Assembly (NCBI RefSeq): GCF_900638555.1
Contig: NZ_LR134525.1
Coordinates: 1,240,001 to 1,304,000, forward strand
DNA from: Neisseria meningitidis
GTDB taxonomy: Bacteria > Pseudomonadota > Gammaproteobacteria > Burkholderiales > Neisseriaceae
Direction of reading: 5' to 3'
DNA: 64,000 bases
Shown here: in pieces, positions 46,341 through 58,007 of the stretch
Numbering within the stretch: the first letter of the stretch is position 1
How the letters are laid out: every line of letters starts with the position of its first letter
Program-made: the position numbers and the translations under genes
The notes under the pieces: model-generated
Told to the model about the DNA's origin: nothing
What the model saw: the letters and a program-made list of their open reading frames with translations, nothing else
The model's database searches: none

Positions 46341-46375
46341 ATGCCGTCCGAAAACACAAACTTTTCAGACGGCAT
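46341..46375. terminator. DUS-type hairpin between mltG and tmk
   Basis: ATGCCGTCCGAAAA with TTTTCAGACGGCAT; one mismatch. May be a partial terminator within the pair. Confidence 0.6.
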
Positions 46376-46378
46376 GGT

Positions 46379-47374
46379 TTATTTTTTCAAAATATATTTG
46401 CGAACGGCGGCGTTGTGTTCGGTCAAATCATGGCTGAACTGGCTCAAGCCCGTACCGTCCATTTTGGACACGAAATACAGGTATTTTTCACCGGACGGAT
46501 GGGCGGCGGCATCGAGTGCCGCCTTGCCGGGCAGCGCGATCGGGGTTGGCGGCAGACCGCCGCGCGTGTAGGTGTTGTACGGCGTGTCGCGGCGCAGGTC
46601 GGCTTTACGGATTTTGCCCTTGTATGCCGCACCCATGCCGTAAATCACGGACGGGTCGGTTTGCAGGCGCATACCGATTTTCAGGCGGTTGACGAAGACG
46701 GAAGCGACATGGTCGCGGTCGGCTTCATGCCCTGTTTCCTTTTCGATCAGGCTCGCCATAATCAGCATTTCATAAGGGTTTTTATAAGGCAGCCCGTCCT
46801 GCCTGCTTTCCCATGCCTCATTCAGTCGGCGTTGCATCGCCTTGTAGGCGATTTGGTAAATCCGTAAATCGCTGCCGCCCGCATCGATTTCGTAGCTGTC
46901 GGGGAAAAACTGCCCTTCAGGATTGCCGCTGAAGGCATCAGGGGCAACTTCCGCCATCAGTTTTTCATTGCTCCAGCCTTTGGTGTCGTGTTCGATGTCG
47001 GGCGTTGCGTCGATGACTTTCCTCATATGCGAAAAACGCGAACCTTCGATAATCTGCACGGTAACGGAATCCGGCCTGCCGCCGCGCATTTTCTGCAAGA
47101 TATCCCAAGCAGACACTTCCGAAGGCAGTCTGTACGTCCCCGTATGCAGCCTGTTGTGCACACCCAAAACGTAGGCCGCCGCCGTCAAAACATGCCTGCT
47201 GAACACGATGCGGTCTTCGGCAAGTTTCCTGCCGACCGACGAAATACCCTGGTTTTTGGCAATTTTAATCCTGTATGCCCTGCCGTTGTCTTTAGGGACG
47301 AAAAGCAGCGCGGCGAAAACGGCTGCCGATACGGTCAAAAAAACGGCAGACCATTTCAACAATTTTCTCAACAT
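46379..47374 (-). CDS. mltG: Endolytic transglycosylase MltG
   Basis: YceG-like inner-membrane enzyme that ends growing glycan strands. 331 residues: one N-terminal membrane helix (LLKWSAVFLTVSAAVFAALLFV), a LysM-like region (RAYRIKIAKNQGISSVGRKL), then the catalytic YceG domain with EGQFFPDSYEI, MASLIEKETGHEADRDHVASVFVNRLKIGMRLQTDPSVIYG and TPYNTYTRGGLPPTPIALPGKAALDAA. Start ATG 47374 (MLRKLLKW). mltG-tmk order is widely conserved. Confidence 0.95.
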   Translation of the reverse strand: MLRKLLKWSAVFLTVSAAVFAALLFVPKDNGRAYRIKIAKNQGISSVGRKLAEDRIVFSRHVLTAAAYVLGVHNRLHTGTYRLPSEVSAWDILQKMRGGRPDSVTVQIIEGSRFSHMRKVIDATPDIEHDTKGWSNEKLMAEVAPDAFSGNPEGQFFPDSYEIDAGGSDLRIYQIAYKAMQRRLNEAWESRQDGLPYKNPYEMLIMASLIEKETGHEADRDHVASVFVNRLKIGMRLQTDPSVIYGMGAAYKGKIRKADLRRDTPYNTYTRGGLPPTPIALPGKAALDAAAHPSGEKYLYFVSKMDGTGLSQFSHDLTEHNAAVRKYILKK

Positions 47375-47457
47375 GGTAGGATTCCCAGCATTCGGAATAC
47401 GTCTTAAAATTCGGGCGACAGTATAACCCAAATTGCCCGCCGGACAGGAAGAACATC

Positions 47458-48030
47458 ATGGACAATCACGCCGAAGCACACTGGCAAAACGGCTGGCTTC
47501 AAAGCATACGCCATACCCCGTCGCCCAATTTCAGCCCGAGGGAAACGGGGGAAACGGTTTCCCTGATCGTGTTGCACAACATTTCACTGCCGCCGTTCGA
47601 ATACGGCACGGATGCTGTGGAAAAGCTGTTTGCCAACCGGCTCGACCCCAACGGACATCCGTTCTTCAGCCTGATACACACTTTGCGCGTATCCAGCCAT
47701 TTCTTAATCAAACGCGACGGCAAAACGGTGCAGTTCGTATCATGCGGCGATATGGCGTACCACGCGGGCGTATCCTCGTTTCGCGGACGGGAAAAATGCA
47801 ACGCATTTTCCATCGGCATCGAATTGGAAGGCTGCGATTTCGAACCCTTTACCGAAGCGCAATACCGTTCGCTCGAAACATTGTTGGAAGCACTCTGCCG
47901 CCGCTACCCCGTTACCGCAGTAACCGGACATCAGGACATCGCGCCCGGCCGCAAAACCGACCCCGGCCACTTTTTCGACTGGCGGCGGATACGGGAGAAA
48001 GGGTTTCCCGTAGACAGAAATGCCGTCTGA
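47458..48030 (+). CDS. ampD: 1,6-anhydro-N-acetylmuramyl-L-alanine amidase AmpD
   Basis: Cytoplasmic zinc amidase of muropeptide recycling. 190 residues, amidase_2 fold: TVSLIVLHNISLPP with a zinc His, SSHFLIKRDGKTVQFV, SIGIELEG, and TGHQDIAPGRKTDPGHFFDW carrying the other ligand and catalytic residues. The stop TGA is within a DUS that forms the first arm of its terminator. Divergent from mltG. Confidence 0.94.
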   Translation: MDNHAEAHWQNGWLQSIRHTPSPNFSPRETGETVSLIVLHNISLPPFEYGTDAVEKLFANRLDPNGHPFFSLIHTLRVSSHFLIKRDGKTVQFVSCGDMAYHAGVSSFRGREKCNAFSIGIELEGCDFEPFTEAQYRSLETLLEALCRRYPVTAVTGHQDIAPGRKTDPGHFFDWRRIREKGFPVDRNAV

Positions 48031-48055
48031 AAACCACAGATTTCAGACGGCATTT
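48020..48055. terminator. DUS inverted-pair terminator overlapping the ampD stop
   Basis: ATGCCGTCTGAAA ... TTTCAGACGGCAT; the TGA of the first DUS is the ampD stop codon. Confidence 0.85.
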
Positions 48056-48223
48056 CGGAAAATTTCCGCTTATTTCGACACACTGCTGTCAGACCCTGCA
48101 ATTTTCGTTATAATTCAAACGTTATAACCGGCCGTTCCATCAGACTGCCGGAAACGCAAGCCCGATTTAACCGCAGTACCCGCACTTTGCGCATCCTGCA
48201 TCCCGAAATTTAAAGTGATTGCC

Positions 48224-49510
48224 ATGATTTACATCGTACTGTTCCTCGCCGCCGTCCTCGCCGTTGTCGCCTACAATATGTATCAGGAAAACCAATACCG
48301 CAAAAAAGTGCGCGACCAGTTCGGGCACTCCGACAAAGATGCCCTGCTCAACAGCAAAACCAGCCATGTCCGCGACGGCAAACCGTCCGGCGGGCCAGTC
48401 ATGATGCCGAAACCCCAACCGGCGGTCAAAAAAACGGCAAAATCCCAAGACCCCGCCATGCGCAACCTGCAAGAGCAGGATGCCGTCTACATCGCCAAGC
48501 AGAAACAGGCAAAAGCCTCCCCGTTCAAAACCGAAATCGAAACCGCCTTGGAAGAAAGCGGCATTATCGGCAACTCCGCCCACACCGTTCCCGAACCCCA
48601 AACCGGACATTCCGCACCAAAACCTGCCGACGCGCCGGCAAAACCTGTTCCCGTTCCGCAAACGCCGGCAAAACCGCTGATTACGCTCAAAGAGCTGTCG
48701 AAGGTCGAGCTGCCCTGGTTTGACGTGCGCTTCGACTTCATCTCTTATATCGCGCTGACCGAAGCCAAAGAACTGCACGCACTGCCGCGCCTTTCCAACC
48801 GCTGCCGCTACCAGATTGTCGGCTGCACCATGGACGACCATTTCCAGATTGCCGAACCCATCCCGGGCATCCGCTATCAGGCATTTATCGTGGGTATTCA
48901 GGCAGTCAGCCGCAACGGACTTGCCTCGCAGGAAGAACTCTCCGCATTCAACCGCCAGGTGGATGCATTCGCACACAGCATGGGCGGTCAGACGCTGCAC
49001 ACCGACCTTGCCGCCTTTATCGAAGTGGCTTCCGCACTGGACGCATTCTGCGCGCGCGTCGACCAGACTATCGCCATCCATTTGGTTTCCCCGACCAGCA
49101 TCAGCGGCGTAGAACTGCGTTCCGCCGTAACGGGCGTGGGTTTCGTTTTGGAAGACGACGGCGCGTTCCACTATACCGACACGTCGGGCTCGACCATGTT
49201 CTCCATCTGCTCGCTCAACAACGAGCCGTTTACCAATGCCCTTTTGGACAACCAGTCCTATAAAGGCTTCAGTATGCTGCTCGACATCCCGCACTCTCCG
49301 GCAGGCGAAAAAACCTTCGACGATTTGTTTATGGATTTGGCGGTACGCCTGTCCGGCCAGTTGAACCTGAATCTGGTCAACGACAAAATGGAAGAAGTTT
49401 CGACCCAATGGCTCAAAGACGTGCGCACTTATGTATTGGCTCGTCAGTCCGAGATGCTCAAAGTCGGTATCGAACCGGGCGGCAAAACCGCATTGCGCCT
49501 GTTCTCCTAA
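48224..49510 (+). CDS. zipA: Cell division protein ZipA-like
   Basis: 428 residues: one N-terminal membrane helix (MIYIVLFLAAVLAVVAYNMY), a basic and proline-rich linker (about 25-160), and a C-terminal ZipA-type FtsZ-binding domain (LSAFNRQVDAFAHSMGGQTLHTD, STMFSICSLNNEPFTNALLDNQSYKGFSMLLDIPHSPAGEKTFDDLFMDLAVRLSGQLNLNLVNDKMEEVS). Immediately upstream of ligA, the same zipA-ligA order as E. coli. A TATAAT at 48109-48114 may be its -10. Start ATG 48224; GTG 48215 is possible. Confidence 0.88.
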   Translation: MIYIVLFLAAVLAVVAYNMYQENQYRKKVRDQFGHSDKDALLNSKTSHVRDGKPSGGPVMMPKPQPAVKKTAKSQDPAMRNLQEQDAVYIAKQKQAKASPFKTEIETALEESGIIGNSAHTVPEPQTGHSAPKPADAPAKPVPVPQTPAKPLITLKELSKVELPWFDVRFDFISYIALTEAKELHALPRLSNRCRYQIVGCTMDDHFQIAEPIPGIRYQAFIVGIQAVSRNGLASQEELSAFNRQVDAFAHSMGGQTLHTDLAAFIEVASALDAFCARVDQTIAIHLVSPTSISGVELRSAVTGVGFVLEDDGAFHYTDTSGSTMFSICSLNNEPFTNALLDNQSYKGFSMLLDIPHSPAGEKTFDDLFMDLAVRLSGQLNLNLVNDKMEEVSTQWLKDVRTYVLARQSEMLKVGIEPGGKTALRLFS

Positions 49511-49525
49511 AATCGAATGCAATCA

Positions 49526-49562
49526 AAGCGGATATGTCGTTACGGCATATCCGCTTTTTTTC
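49526..49562 (+). terminator. zipA terminator
   Basis: AAGCGGATATG and CATATCCGCTT form an 11-bp stem, followed by eight T residues. Confidence 0.88.
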
Positions 49563-49595
49563 GGGTAAAATTCAGCTGTTTTCAACCTATCATTT

Positions 49596-52183
<2,588 letters not shown>

Positions 52184-52187
52184 ACCT

Positions 52188-52216
52188 GTGCCGTCTGAAC
52201 CGCCTTCAGACGGCAT
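52188..52216. terminator. DUS inverted-pair terminator after ligA
   Basis: GTGCCGTCTGAACCGCCTTCAGACGGCAT; first base differs from the AT-DUS. Confidence 0.75.
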
Positions 52217-52239
52217 TGTCCACTTTTCCGAACCACACC

Positions 52240-53415
52240 ATGCACACCATTTCCTTTCCAAACCGCACCCGACTCACCGCCCTGCCGCCCCTGTCGCTTT
52301 ACATCCACATCCCGTGGTGCATCAAAAAATGCCCGTATTGCGACTTCAATTCCCACAGCCTGAAAAACGGATTGCCCGAAGCCGCCTATATCGACGCGCT
52401 GCTGACCGACTTGCAGCTTGAATTGCCCAATATTTGGGGCAGACCGGTGGAAACGATCTTTTTCGGCGGCGGTACGCCCAGCCTGTTTCAGGCGGAATCG
52501 ATTGACCGTTTGTTGAGCGGCGTGCGTTCGCTGTTGCGCTTGCAGCCGGAAGCGGAAATTACGTTGGAAGCCAATCCGGGGACGTTTGAAATCGAGAAGT
52601 TTCAAGGATTTAAAGACGCAGGCATCACGCGGCTTTCTATTGGCGTACAGAGTTTCAACGACGATATGCTCTCAAGGCTGGGGCGCGTCCACAACGGTAA
52701 GGAAGCCTTAACCGCTATCGATACCGCCTTGAAATTATTTGATAAAGTCAATATCGACTTGATGTATGCCCTGCCGAACCAAACCGTTCAGACGGCATTG
52801 GACGACGTACAAACCGCCATCGCTACGGGTGCGACCCACATCAGCGCGTATCATCTGACGATGGAACCGAACACGCCGTTCGGTCATACGCCGCCGAAAG
52901 GTTTGCCGCAAGACGAAGCCGCCCTCGACATCGAAGACGCGGTACACGGCGCGCTGGAAAGCGCGGGTTTTGTCCACTACGAAACATCGGCTTTTGCGAA
53001 ACCAGCCATGCAGTGCCGCCACAATTTGAACTACTGGCAGTTCGGCGATTATTTAGGCATAGGCGCGGGCGCGCACGGCAAAATTTCCTATCCCGACCGC
53101 ATCGAGCGCACCGTCCGCCGCCGCCACCCCAACGACTACCTCGCCTTAATGCAAAACCGACCGAGCGAAGCCGTCGAACGCAAAACCGTCGCCGCCGAAG
53201 ATTTGCCGTTCGAATTCATGATGAACGCCCTGCGCCTGACCGACGGCGTACCCACCGCGATGTTGCAGGAGCGCACGGGCGTACCGAGTGCCAAAATCAT
53301 GGCGCAAATCGAAACGGCAAGGCAAAAAGGCCTGCTGGAAACCGACCCCGCCGTATTCCGCCCGACCGAAAAAGGACGCTTGTTTTTAAACGATTTGCTG
53401 CAGTGTTTTTTATAG
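52240..53415 (+). CDS. hemW: Radical SAM heme chaperone HemW
   Basis: 391 residues. LSLYIHIPWCIKKCPYCDF with the 4Fe-4S ligands Cys27, Cys31, Cys34; TIFFGGGTPSLF; ITLEANPGTFE; GITRLSIGVQSFND; VNIDLMYALPNQT; GAHGKISYPDRIERT. HemW lacks coproporphyrinogen oxidase activity and delivers heme. Start ATG 52240. The stop TAG is supplied by the adjoining CREE (TATAG), so the last residue Leu and the stop are element-derived. A DUS lies in frame (TVQTALDD). Confidence 0.92.
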   Translation: MHTISFPNRTRLTALPPLSLYIHIPWCIKKCPYCDFNSHSLKNGLPEAAYIDALLTDLQLELPNIWGRPVETIFFGGGTPSLFQAESIDRLLSGVRSLLRLQPEAEITLEANPGTFEIEKFQGFKDAGITRLSIGVQSFNDDMLSRLGRVHNGKEALTAIDTALKLFDKVNIDLMYALPNQTVQTALDDVQTAIATGATHISAYHLTMEPNTPFGHTPPKGLPQDEAALDIEDAVHGALESAGFVHYETSAFAKPAMQCRHNLNYWQFGDYLGIGAGAHGKISYPDRIERTVRRRHPNDYLALMQNRPSEAVERKTVAAEDLPFEFMMNALRLTDGVPTAMLQERTGVPSAKIMAQIETARQKGLLETDPAVFRPTEKGRLFLNDLLQCFL

Positions 53416-53565
53416 TGGATTAACAAAAACCAGTACGGCGTTGCCTCGCCTTAGCTCAAAGAGAACGATTCTCTAAGGTGCTGAAGCACCAAGTGAATCG
53501 GTTCCGTACTATCTGTACTGTCTGCGGCTTCGTCGCCTTGTCCTGATTTTTGTTAATCCACTATA
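53411..53565. repeat. Correia element (CREE), full-length 155 bp, overlapping the hemW stop
   Basis: TATAGTGGATTAACAAAAACC to GTTAATCCACTATA. The rest of the gap to nspA (53566-54000) has C7 and several weak ORFs (for example minus 53561-53866) that I do not support as genes. Confidence 0.94.
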
Positions 53566-53932
53566 TAAGCGCAAACAAATCGGCGGCCGCCCGGGAAAAC
53601 CCCCCCGAACGCGTCCGGAAAATATGCTTATCGATGGAAAACGCAGCCGCATCCCCCGCCGGGCGTTTCAGACGGCACAGCCGCCGCCGGAAATGTCCGA
53701 CGCTTAAGGCACAGACGCACACAAAAAACCGTATGCCTGCACCTGCAACAATCCGACAGATACCGCTGTTTTTTCCAAACCGTTTGCAAGTTTCACCCAT
53801 CCGCCGCGTGATGCCGCCACCACCATTTAAAGGCAACGCGCGGGTTAACGGCTTTGCCGTCGGCAAAGCAGCCGGATACCGCTACGTATCTTGAAGTATT
53901 AAAAATATTACGATGCAAAAAGAAAATTTAAG

Positions 53933-53938
53933 TATAAT
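53933..53938 (+). promoter_or_regulatory. Possible -10 of the nspA promoter
   Basis: A perfect TATAAT in the AT-rich stretch 60 bases before nspA; no clear -35 at 16-18 bases upstream. Confidence 0.4.
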
Positions 53939-54000
53939 AAAGCAGAATTCTTTAACGGATTCTTAACAATTTTTCTAACTGACCATAAAGGAACCAAAAT

Positions 54001-54525
54001 ATGAAAAAAGCACTTGCCACACTGATTGCCCTCGCTCTCCCGGCCGCCGCACTGGCGGAAGGCGCATCCGGCTTTTACGTCCAAGCCGATGCCGCACACG
54101 CAAAAGCCTCAAGCTCTTTAGGTTCTGCCAAAGGCTTCAGCCCGCGCATCTCCGCAGGCTACCGCATCAACGACCTCCGCTTCGCCGTCGATTACACGCG
54201 CTACAAAAACTATAAAGCCCCATCCACCGATTTCAAACTTTACAGCATCGGCGCGTCCGCCATTTACGACTTCGACACCCAATCGCCCGTCAAACCGTAT
54301 CTCGGCGCGCGCTTGAGCCTCAACCGCGCCTCCGTCGACTTGGGCGGCAGCGACAGCTTCAGCCAAACCTCCACCGGCCTCGGCGTATTGGCGGGCGTAA
54401 GCTATGCCGTTACCCCGAATGTCGATTTGGATGCCGGCTACCGCTACAACTACATCGGCAAAGTCAACACTGTCAAAAACGTCCGTTCCGGCGAACTGTC
54501 CGCCGGTGTGCGCGTCAAATTCTGA
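54001..54525 (+). CDS. nspA: Neisserial surface protein A
   Basis: Small outer-membrane beta-barrel, a conserved antigen that binds factor H. 174 residues; signal peptide MKKALATLIALALPAAALA, mature EGASGFYVQADAAHAKASSSLG; eight strands expected; ends ...SAGVRVKF with terminal Phe as required by the BAM complex. AAAGGAACCAAAAT precedes the ATG. Confidence 0.97.
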   Translation: MKKALATLIALALPAAALAEGASGFYVQADAAHAKASSSLGSAKGFSPRISAGYRINDLRFAVDYTRYKNYKAPSTDFKLYSIGASAIYDFDTQSPVKPYLGARLSLNRASVDLGGSDSFSQTSTGLGVLAGVSYAVTPNVDLDAGYRYNYIGKVNTVKNVRSGELSAGVRVKF

Positions 54526-54542
54526 TATGCGCCTTATTCTGC

Positions 54543-54572
54543 AAACCGCCGAGCCTTCGGCGGTTTTGTTTT
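54543..54572 (+). terminator. nspA terminator
   Basis: AAACCGCCGA-GCCT-TCGGCGGTTT stem followed by TGTTTT. Confidence 0.85.
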
Positions 54573-54660
54573 CTGCCACCGCAACTACACAAGCCGGCGG
54601 TTTTGTACGATAATCCCGAATGCTGCGGCTTCTGCCGCCCTATTTTTTGAGGAATCCGAA

Positions 54661-55050
54661 ATGTCCAAAACCATCATCCACACCGACAAAGCCCCTGCCG
54701 CCATCGGCGCATACAGCCAAGCCGTCCGAGCAGGCGACACCGTTTACATGAGCGGTCAAATCCCCCTCGATCCCGCCACGATGACCGTTGTCGGCAACGG
54801 CGATTTCCGCGCCGAAGCGCGCCAGGTCTTTAAAAACCTGCAGGCCGTCGCCGAAGCTGCAGGCGGCACGCTGGCCGACATCGTCAAGCTCAACGCCTAC
54901 CTGACCGACCTTGCCAACTTCGCCGTCTTCAACGAAGTGATGGCGGAATTTATTGCCGAGCCCTTCCCCGCCCGCGCCGCCGTCGGCGTTGCCTCGCTGC
55001 CCAAAGGCGTGCAGGTCGAAGCCGAAGCCGTCCTCGTTTTGAACGCATAA
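54661..55050 (+). CDS. ridA: RidA family enamine/imine deaminase
   Basis: Hydrolyses reactive 2-aminoacrylate and related imines. 129 residues: [85 protein letters not shown], with the conserved Arg and Glu of the active site. GAGGAATCCGAA precedes the ATG. Confidence 0.94.
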   Translation: MSKTIIHTDKAPAAIGAYSQAVRAGDTVYMSGQIPLDPATMTVVGNGDFRAEARQVFKNLQAVAEAAGGTLADIVKLNAYLTDLANFAVFNEVMAEFIAEPFPARAAVGVASLPKGVQVEAEAVLVLNA

Positions 55051-55127
55051 TTCCACGTTCAGACGGCATGATATTTCAAGACCGTGCCGTCCGAACCGCA
55101 ACACTTTCCCACTTCACAACATCTGCA

Positions 55128-55958
55128 ATGGCACATTACGCAATCGGCGACATCCAAGGCTGTTTCGACGAACTGACCGCGCTGCTCGGCAAAATCGGCT
55201 TCAACCACGGCACAGACACCCTCTGGCTGACGGGCGACATCGTCAACCGCGGCCCGAAATCCCTCGAAACGCTGCAATTCTGCATCCGGCACGAAAACAG
55301 CGTGCAAATCGTCCTCGGCAACCACGACCTGCACCTGCTTGCCGTCGGCTACGGCGAAGGCGCGCCCAAACGCAGCGACACAATCGAACCCATACTCAAA
55401 CACCCCGACGGCAGAAAAATGCTCGACTGGCTGCGCGCGCAACCGCTGTTGATACGCGAGGGCAACCGCGTGATGGTACACGCCGGCATCCTGCCGCAAT
55501 GGCGCATAACCAAAGCCGAATCGCTCGCCGGAGAAGCCGAAGCCGAACTGCGCGGCAAAAAATACGTCAAATTCTTCTCCAAAATGTACGGCAACAAACC
55601 GGCCGCATGGGACGAAGGTTTGGAAGGCTATGCCCGCCTGCGCTTCATCGTCAACGCCTTCACGCGGATGCGCGCCCTGACCTTTAAAAACGAACTGGAT
55701 TTCGACTACAAATCCACAGTGAAAAAAATGCCGCTTTACCTGCGCCCGTGGTTCAAAGCCCCCGACCGGCAAAACCTCGACCACACCATCATCTTCGGAC
55801 ACTGGTCTTCCTTGGGCTACACGAATGCCGACAACGTCATCTCGCTGGACACCGGCGCACTGTGGGGCGGACAGCTGACCGCCGTCAATCTCGAAACGGA
55901 AGAAATTACCCAAGTCCAAGCCGCCGGCGGCATAGACTGGAAAAGCTTCACAAAATAA
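55128..55958 (+). CDS. apaH: Bis(5'-nucleosyl)-tetraphosphatase, symmetrical
   Basis: Cleaves Ap4A to two ADP. 276 residues, metallophosphatase motifs YAIGDIQGCFDEL, LTGDIVNRGP, VLGNHDLHLLA, VMVHAGILPQW and IIFGHWSSLG. Start ATG 55128 (MAHYAIGD); the frame extends to 55068 without similarity. Fourteen bases before trkH. Confidence 0.94.
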   Translation: MAHYAIGDIQGCFDELTALLGKIGFNHGTDTLWLTGDIVNRGPKSLETLQFCIRHENSVQIVLGNHDLHLLAVGYGEGAPKRSDTIEPILKHPDGRKMLDWLRAQPLLIREGNRVMVHAGILPQWRITKAESLAGEAEAELRGKKYVKFFSKMYGNKPAAWDEGLEGYARLRFIVNAFTRMRALTFKNELDFDYKSTVKKMPLYLRPWFKAPDRQNLDHTIIFGHWSSLGYTNADNVISLDTGALWGGQLTAVNLETEEITQVQAAGGIDWKSFTK

Positions 55959-55972
55959 CGGACCGCCCCACT

Positions 55973-57430
55973 ATGCACAAAATCCTGCCCATCGCCCACG
56001 TCCTCTCCCGACTGGGTATGCTGTTTTCCTTTATCCTGCTGATACCCGCCGCCCTCTCCTACGCCTTTTCGGACGGCGCGTACACCGCCTTCGCCACCAC
56101 CGCGACCGTTACCCTTTCCGGCTCGTACATCGTCCGGCTCGCCACCCTCCGGTTCAGGCGCGAACTGCGCCCGCGCGACGGCTTCACCCTCGTCCTGATG
56201 TTGTGGCTGGCGTTTGCCGCTATGGCGGCGATGCCGATGTACCTGTATTTCCCGAATATGGGCTTTACCGACGCATTTTTTGAATCGATGTCGGGACTGA
56301 CCACCACCGGCGCGACCGTCATCCCCCACGTCGACGGGCTCGCCCCCTCCGTCAACTTTTGGCGGCATATGCTCAACTGGCTGGGTGGGATGGGCATCAT
56401 CGTCCTTGCCGTCGCCATCCTGCCTATGCTCGGCGTAGGCGGCACGCAGTTATTCAAAGCCGAAATCCCCGGCATTGACAAAGAAAGCAAAATGTCGCCG
56501 CGCATTTCCCAAGTGGCGAAAAAACTCTGGTTCGGCTACACCCTGATCACCATCCTCGCGGCAGCCTGCCTGCATTTTGCCGGGATGAGCTGGTTCGATG
56601 CCGTCTGTCACGCAATGGCGACCCTCTCGCTGGGCGGATTTTCCACCCACGATGCCAGCATAGCTTATTACAACTCCCCCCTCATCGAGGCGGTCATCAT
56701 CGTTTTCACCATTGTCGGCGGCATCAATTTTGCCAGCCATTTCGCCGCCCTCAACAGCCGCAGCCTCAAAACCTATTGGAAAGACGAAGAATGCCGGACG
56801 ATGCTGCTGCTGCTCTCCGGCAGCATCCTTACCGCCGCCCTGTACCTGTGGCACACCGGCTATTACGCCGGTTTTACCGAATCCCTGCGCTACACCGCCT
56901 TCAACTTCGTCTCCATCGGACTGGCAAACGGGCTGGCCAACACCGACTTCGCACAATGGCCGCTCCTGATTTCCCTGTGGATGTTTTTCCTCGCCAACAT
57001 CCTCGCCAACTCCGGCTCGACCGGCGGCGGCATCAAAACCATACGCGCCCTCGTCCTGTTCAAATTCAGCCTGCGCGAAATGATGGTGCTGCTGCACCCC
57101 AAAGCCGTCCGCACCGTCAAAATCAGCGGCAAGGCCATACCCGACCGCCTCGCGCTGACCGTTATGTCCTTCATCTTCATCTACTTTATGACCGTCGTCC
57201 TCTTCAGCTTCCTGCTGATGGCGAGCGGTATGGAATTTACCACCGCCTTCACCGCCGTCATCGCCTGCATCACCAACGCCGGCCCCGGCCTGGGCGAAGT
57301 CGGGCCCGCCGGCAATTACGCCGGTTTGGACGTGATGCAGAAATGGATCTGCGTTACCGCCATGCTCTTGGGCAGGCTGGAAATCTTCACCGTCTTCATC
57401 CTCTTCACCCCCGCCTACTGGAAGAAATAA
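55973..57430 (+). CDS. trkH: Trk-type potassium uptake protein TrkH
   Basis: Inner-membrane K+ channel subunit gated by TrkA. 485 residues with about ten hydrophobic segments and the four pore-loop motifs: SMSGLTTTGATV, ATLSLGGFSTHD, GSTGGGIKTIRAL region and ACITNAGPGLGEVGPAGNY. Start ATG 55973. Terminated by a DUS pair. Confidence 0.94.
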   Translation: MHKILPIAHVLSRLGMLFSFILLIPAALSYAFSDGAYTAFATTATVTLSGSYIVRLATLRFRRELRPRDGFTLVLMLWLAFAAMAAMPMYLYFPNMGFTDAFFESMSGLTTTGATVIPHVDGLAPSVNFWRHMLNWLGGMGIIVLAVAILPMLGVGGTQLFKAEIPGIDKESKMSPRISQVAKKLWFGYTLITILAAACLHFAGMSWFDAVCHAMATLSLGGFSTHDASIAYYNSPLIEAVIIVFTIVGGINFASHFAALNSRSLKTYWKDEECRTMLLLLSGSILTAALYLWHTGYYAGFTESLRYTAFNFVSIGLANGLANTDFAQWPLLISLWMFFLANILANSGSTGGGIKTIRALVLFKFSLREMMVLLHPKAVRTVKISGKAIPDRLALTVMSFIFIYFMTVVLFSFLLMASGMEFTTAFTAVIACITNAGPGLGEVGPAGNYAGLDVMQKWICVTAMLLGRLEIFTVFILFTPAYWKK

Positions 57431-57433
57431 AAA

Positions 57434-57462
57434 ATGCCGTCTGAAAACTTTTCAGACGGCAT
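57434..57462. terminator. DUS inverted-pair terminator (trkH / maf island)
   Basis: ATGCCGTCTGAAAACTTTTCAGACGGCAT between convergent genes; marks the left border of the maf island. Confidence 0.85.
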
Positions 57463-57470
57463 CTTGTCCT

Positions 57471-57860
57471 TTAAAGAAGCGGAAGCTCTACAAAAGGAAA
57501 GAAATGCTGAAACCTCTGATAAATTTCAGGATGTTTCTCTAAGGCTTTTAATGCTTTTTCTTTTGAAATAGGCGGATCATAGACATCTATCCCCCTTAAG
57601 AAGGCAATGCCCGTTAATGCATTTTTTTGATCATTTGAAATGTAACCATAATTAACGACTCCAATTACATCATAAATTTCCCCTATACTCTTATCAAAAT
57701 CAATCAAATCAAAAATATACAATGGAATTGTATCAATAGGAGTATCTCTGACAACTATATCCAACCATAATTTAAATTCAGAAAGATTAATAGCATCATA
57801 GAACATACAGACTATTGCAAATCCTAAATCTTCACAATTTTCTTTACTAATTTTCCACAT
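57471..57860 (-). CDS. Putative Maf immunity protein, copy 1
   Basis: 129 residues, acidic, no signal peptide: MWKISKENCEDLGFAIVCMFYDAINLSEFKLWL...YIFDLIDFDKSIGEIYDVIGVV, and a C-terminal block GIAFLRGIDVYDPPISKEKALKALEKHPEIYQ shared almost exactly with the copies at 58008 and 58573. Each copy follows a WHH-nuclease toxin tip or its relic, so I infer cognate immunity. Family otherwise not recognised. AT-rich compared with the flanking housekeeping genes. Confidence 0.7.
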   Translation of the reverse strand: MWKISKENCEDLGFAIVCMFYDAINLSEFKLWLDIVVRDTPIDTIPLYIFDLIDFDKSIGEIYDVIGVVNYGYISNDQKNALTGIAFLRGIDVYDPPISKEKALKALEKHPEIYQRFQHFFPFVELPLL

Positions 57861-57862
57861 AA

Positions 57863-57960
57863 TTATTTACCTTTATCCATTGCTTCCCAACCGATACATC
57901 CGGTATTTTAGATTCTCCTTTGCCGTCAAACGCTCTTTTGGTTACCTGCTTTGTATCAAA
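57863..57960 (-). pseudogene. Relic of a MafB toxin tip (WHH nuclease), most decayed copy
   Basis: Reads FDTKQVTKRAFDGKGESKIPD, then jumps frame to CIGWEAMDKGK and stop at 57863. Compared with the 58965 copy, the whole YTWHHHQDTGRM...HHDTGH catalytic stretch is deleted. Confidence 0.65.
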
Positions 57961-57961
57961 A

Positions 57962-58000
57962 ATGCCGTCTGAAAGCCGAATATTGTTTCAGACGGCATTT
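57962..58000. terminator. DUS inverted pair between cassettes
   Basis: ATGCCGTCTGAAAGCC...TTTCAGACGGCATTTT. The same arrangement and loop recur at 58527, so it was copied with the cassette. Confidence 0.8.
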
Positions 58001-58007
58001 TGATTGT

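Noticed and set aside
53561..53866. Minus-strand ORF of 101 codons (MPTAKPLTRALPLNGGGG...)
   Set aside because: No ribosome-binding site, overlaps a CREE end, composition unlike neighbours. It could be a known repeat-borne hypothetical, but I cannot support it.
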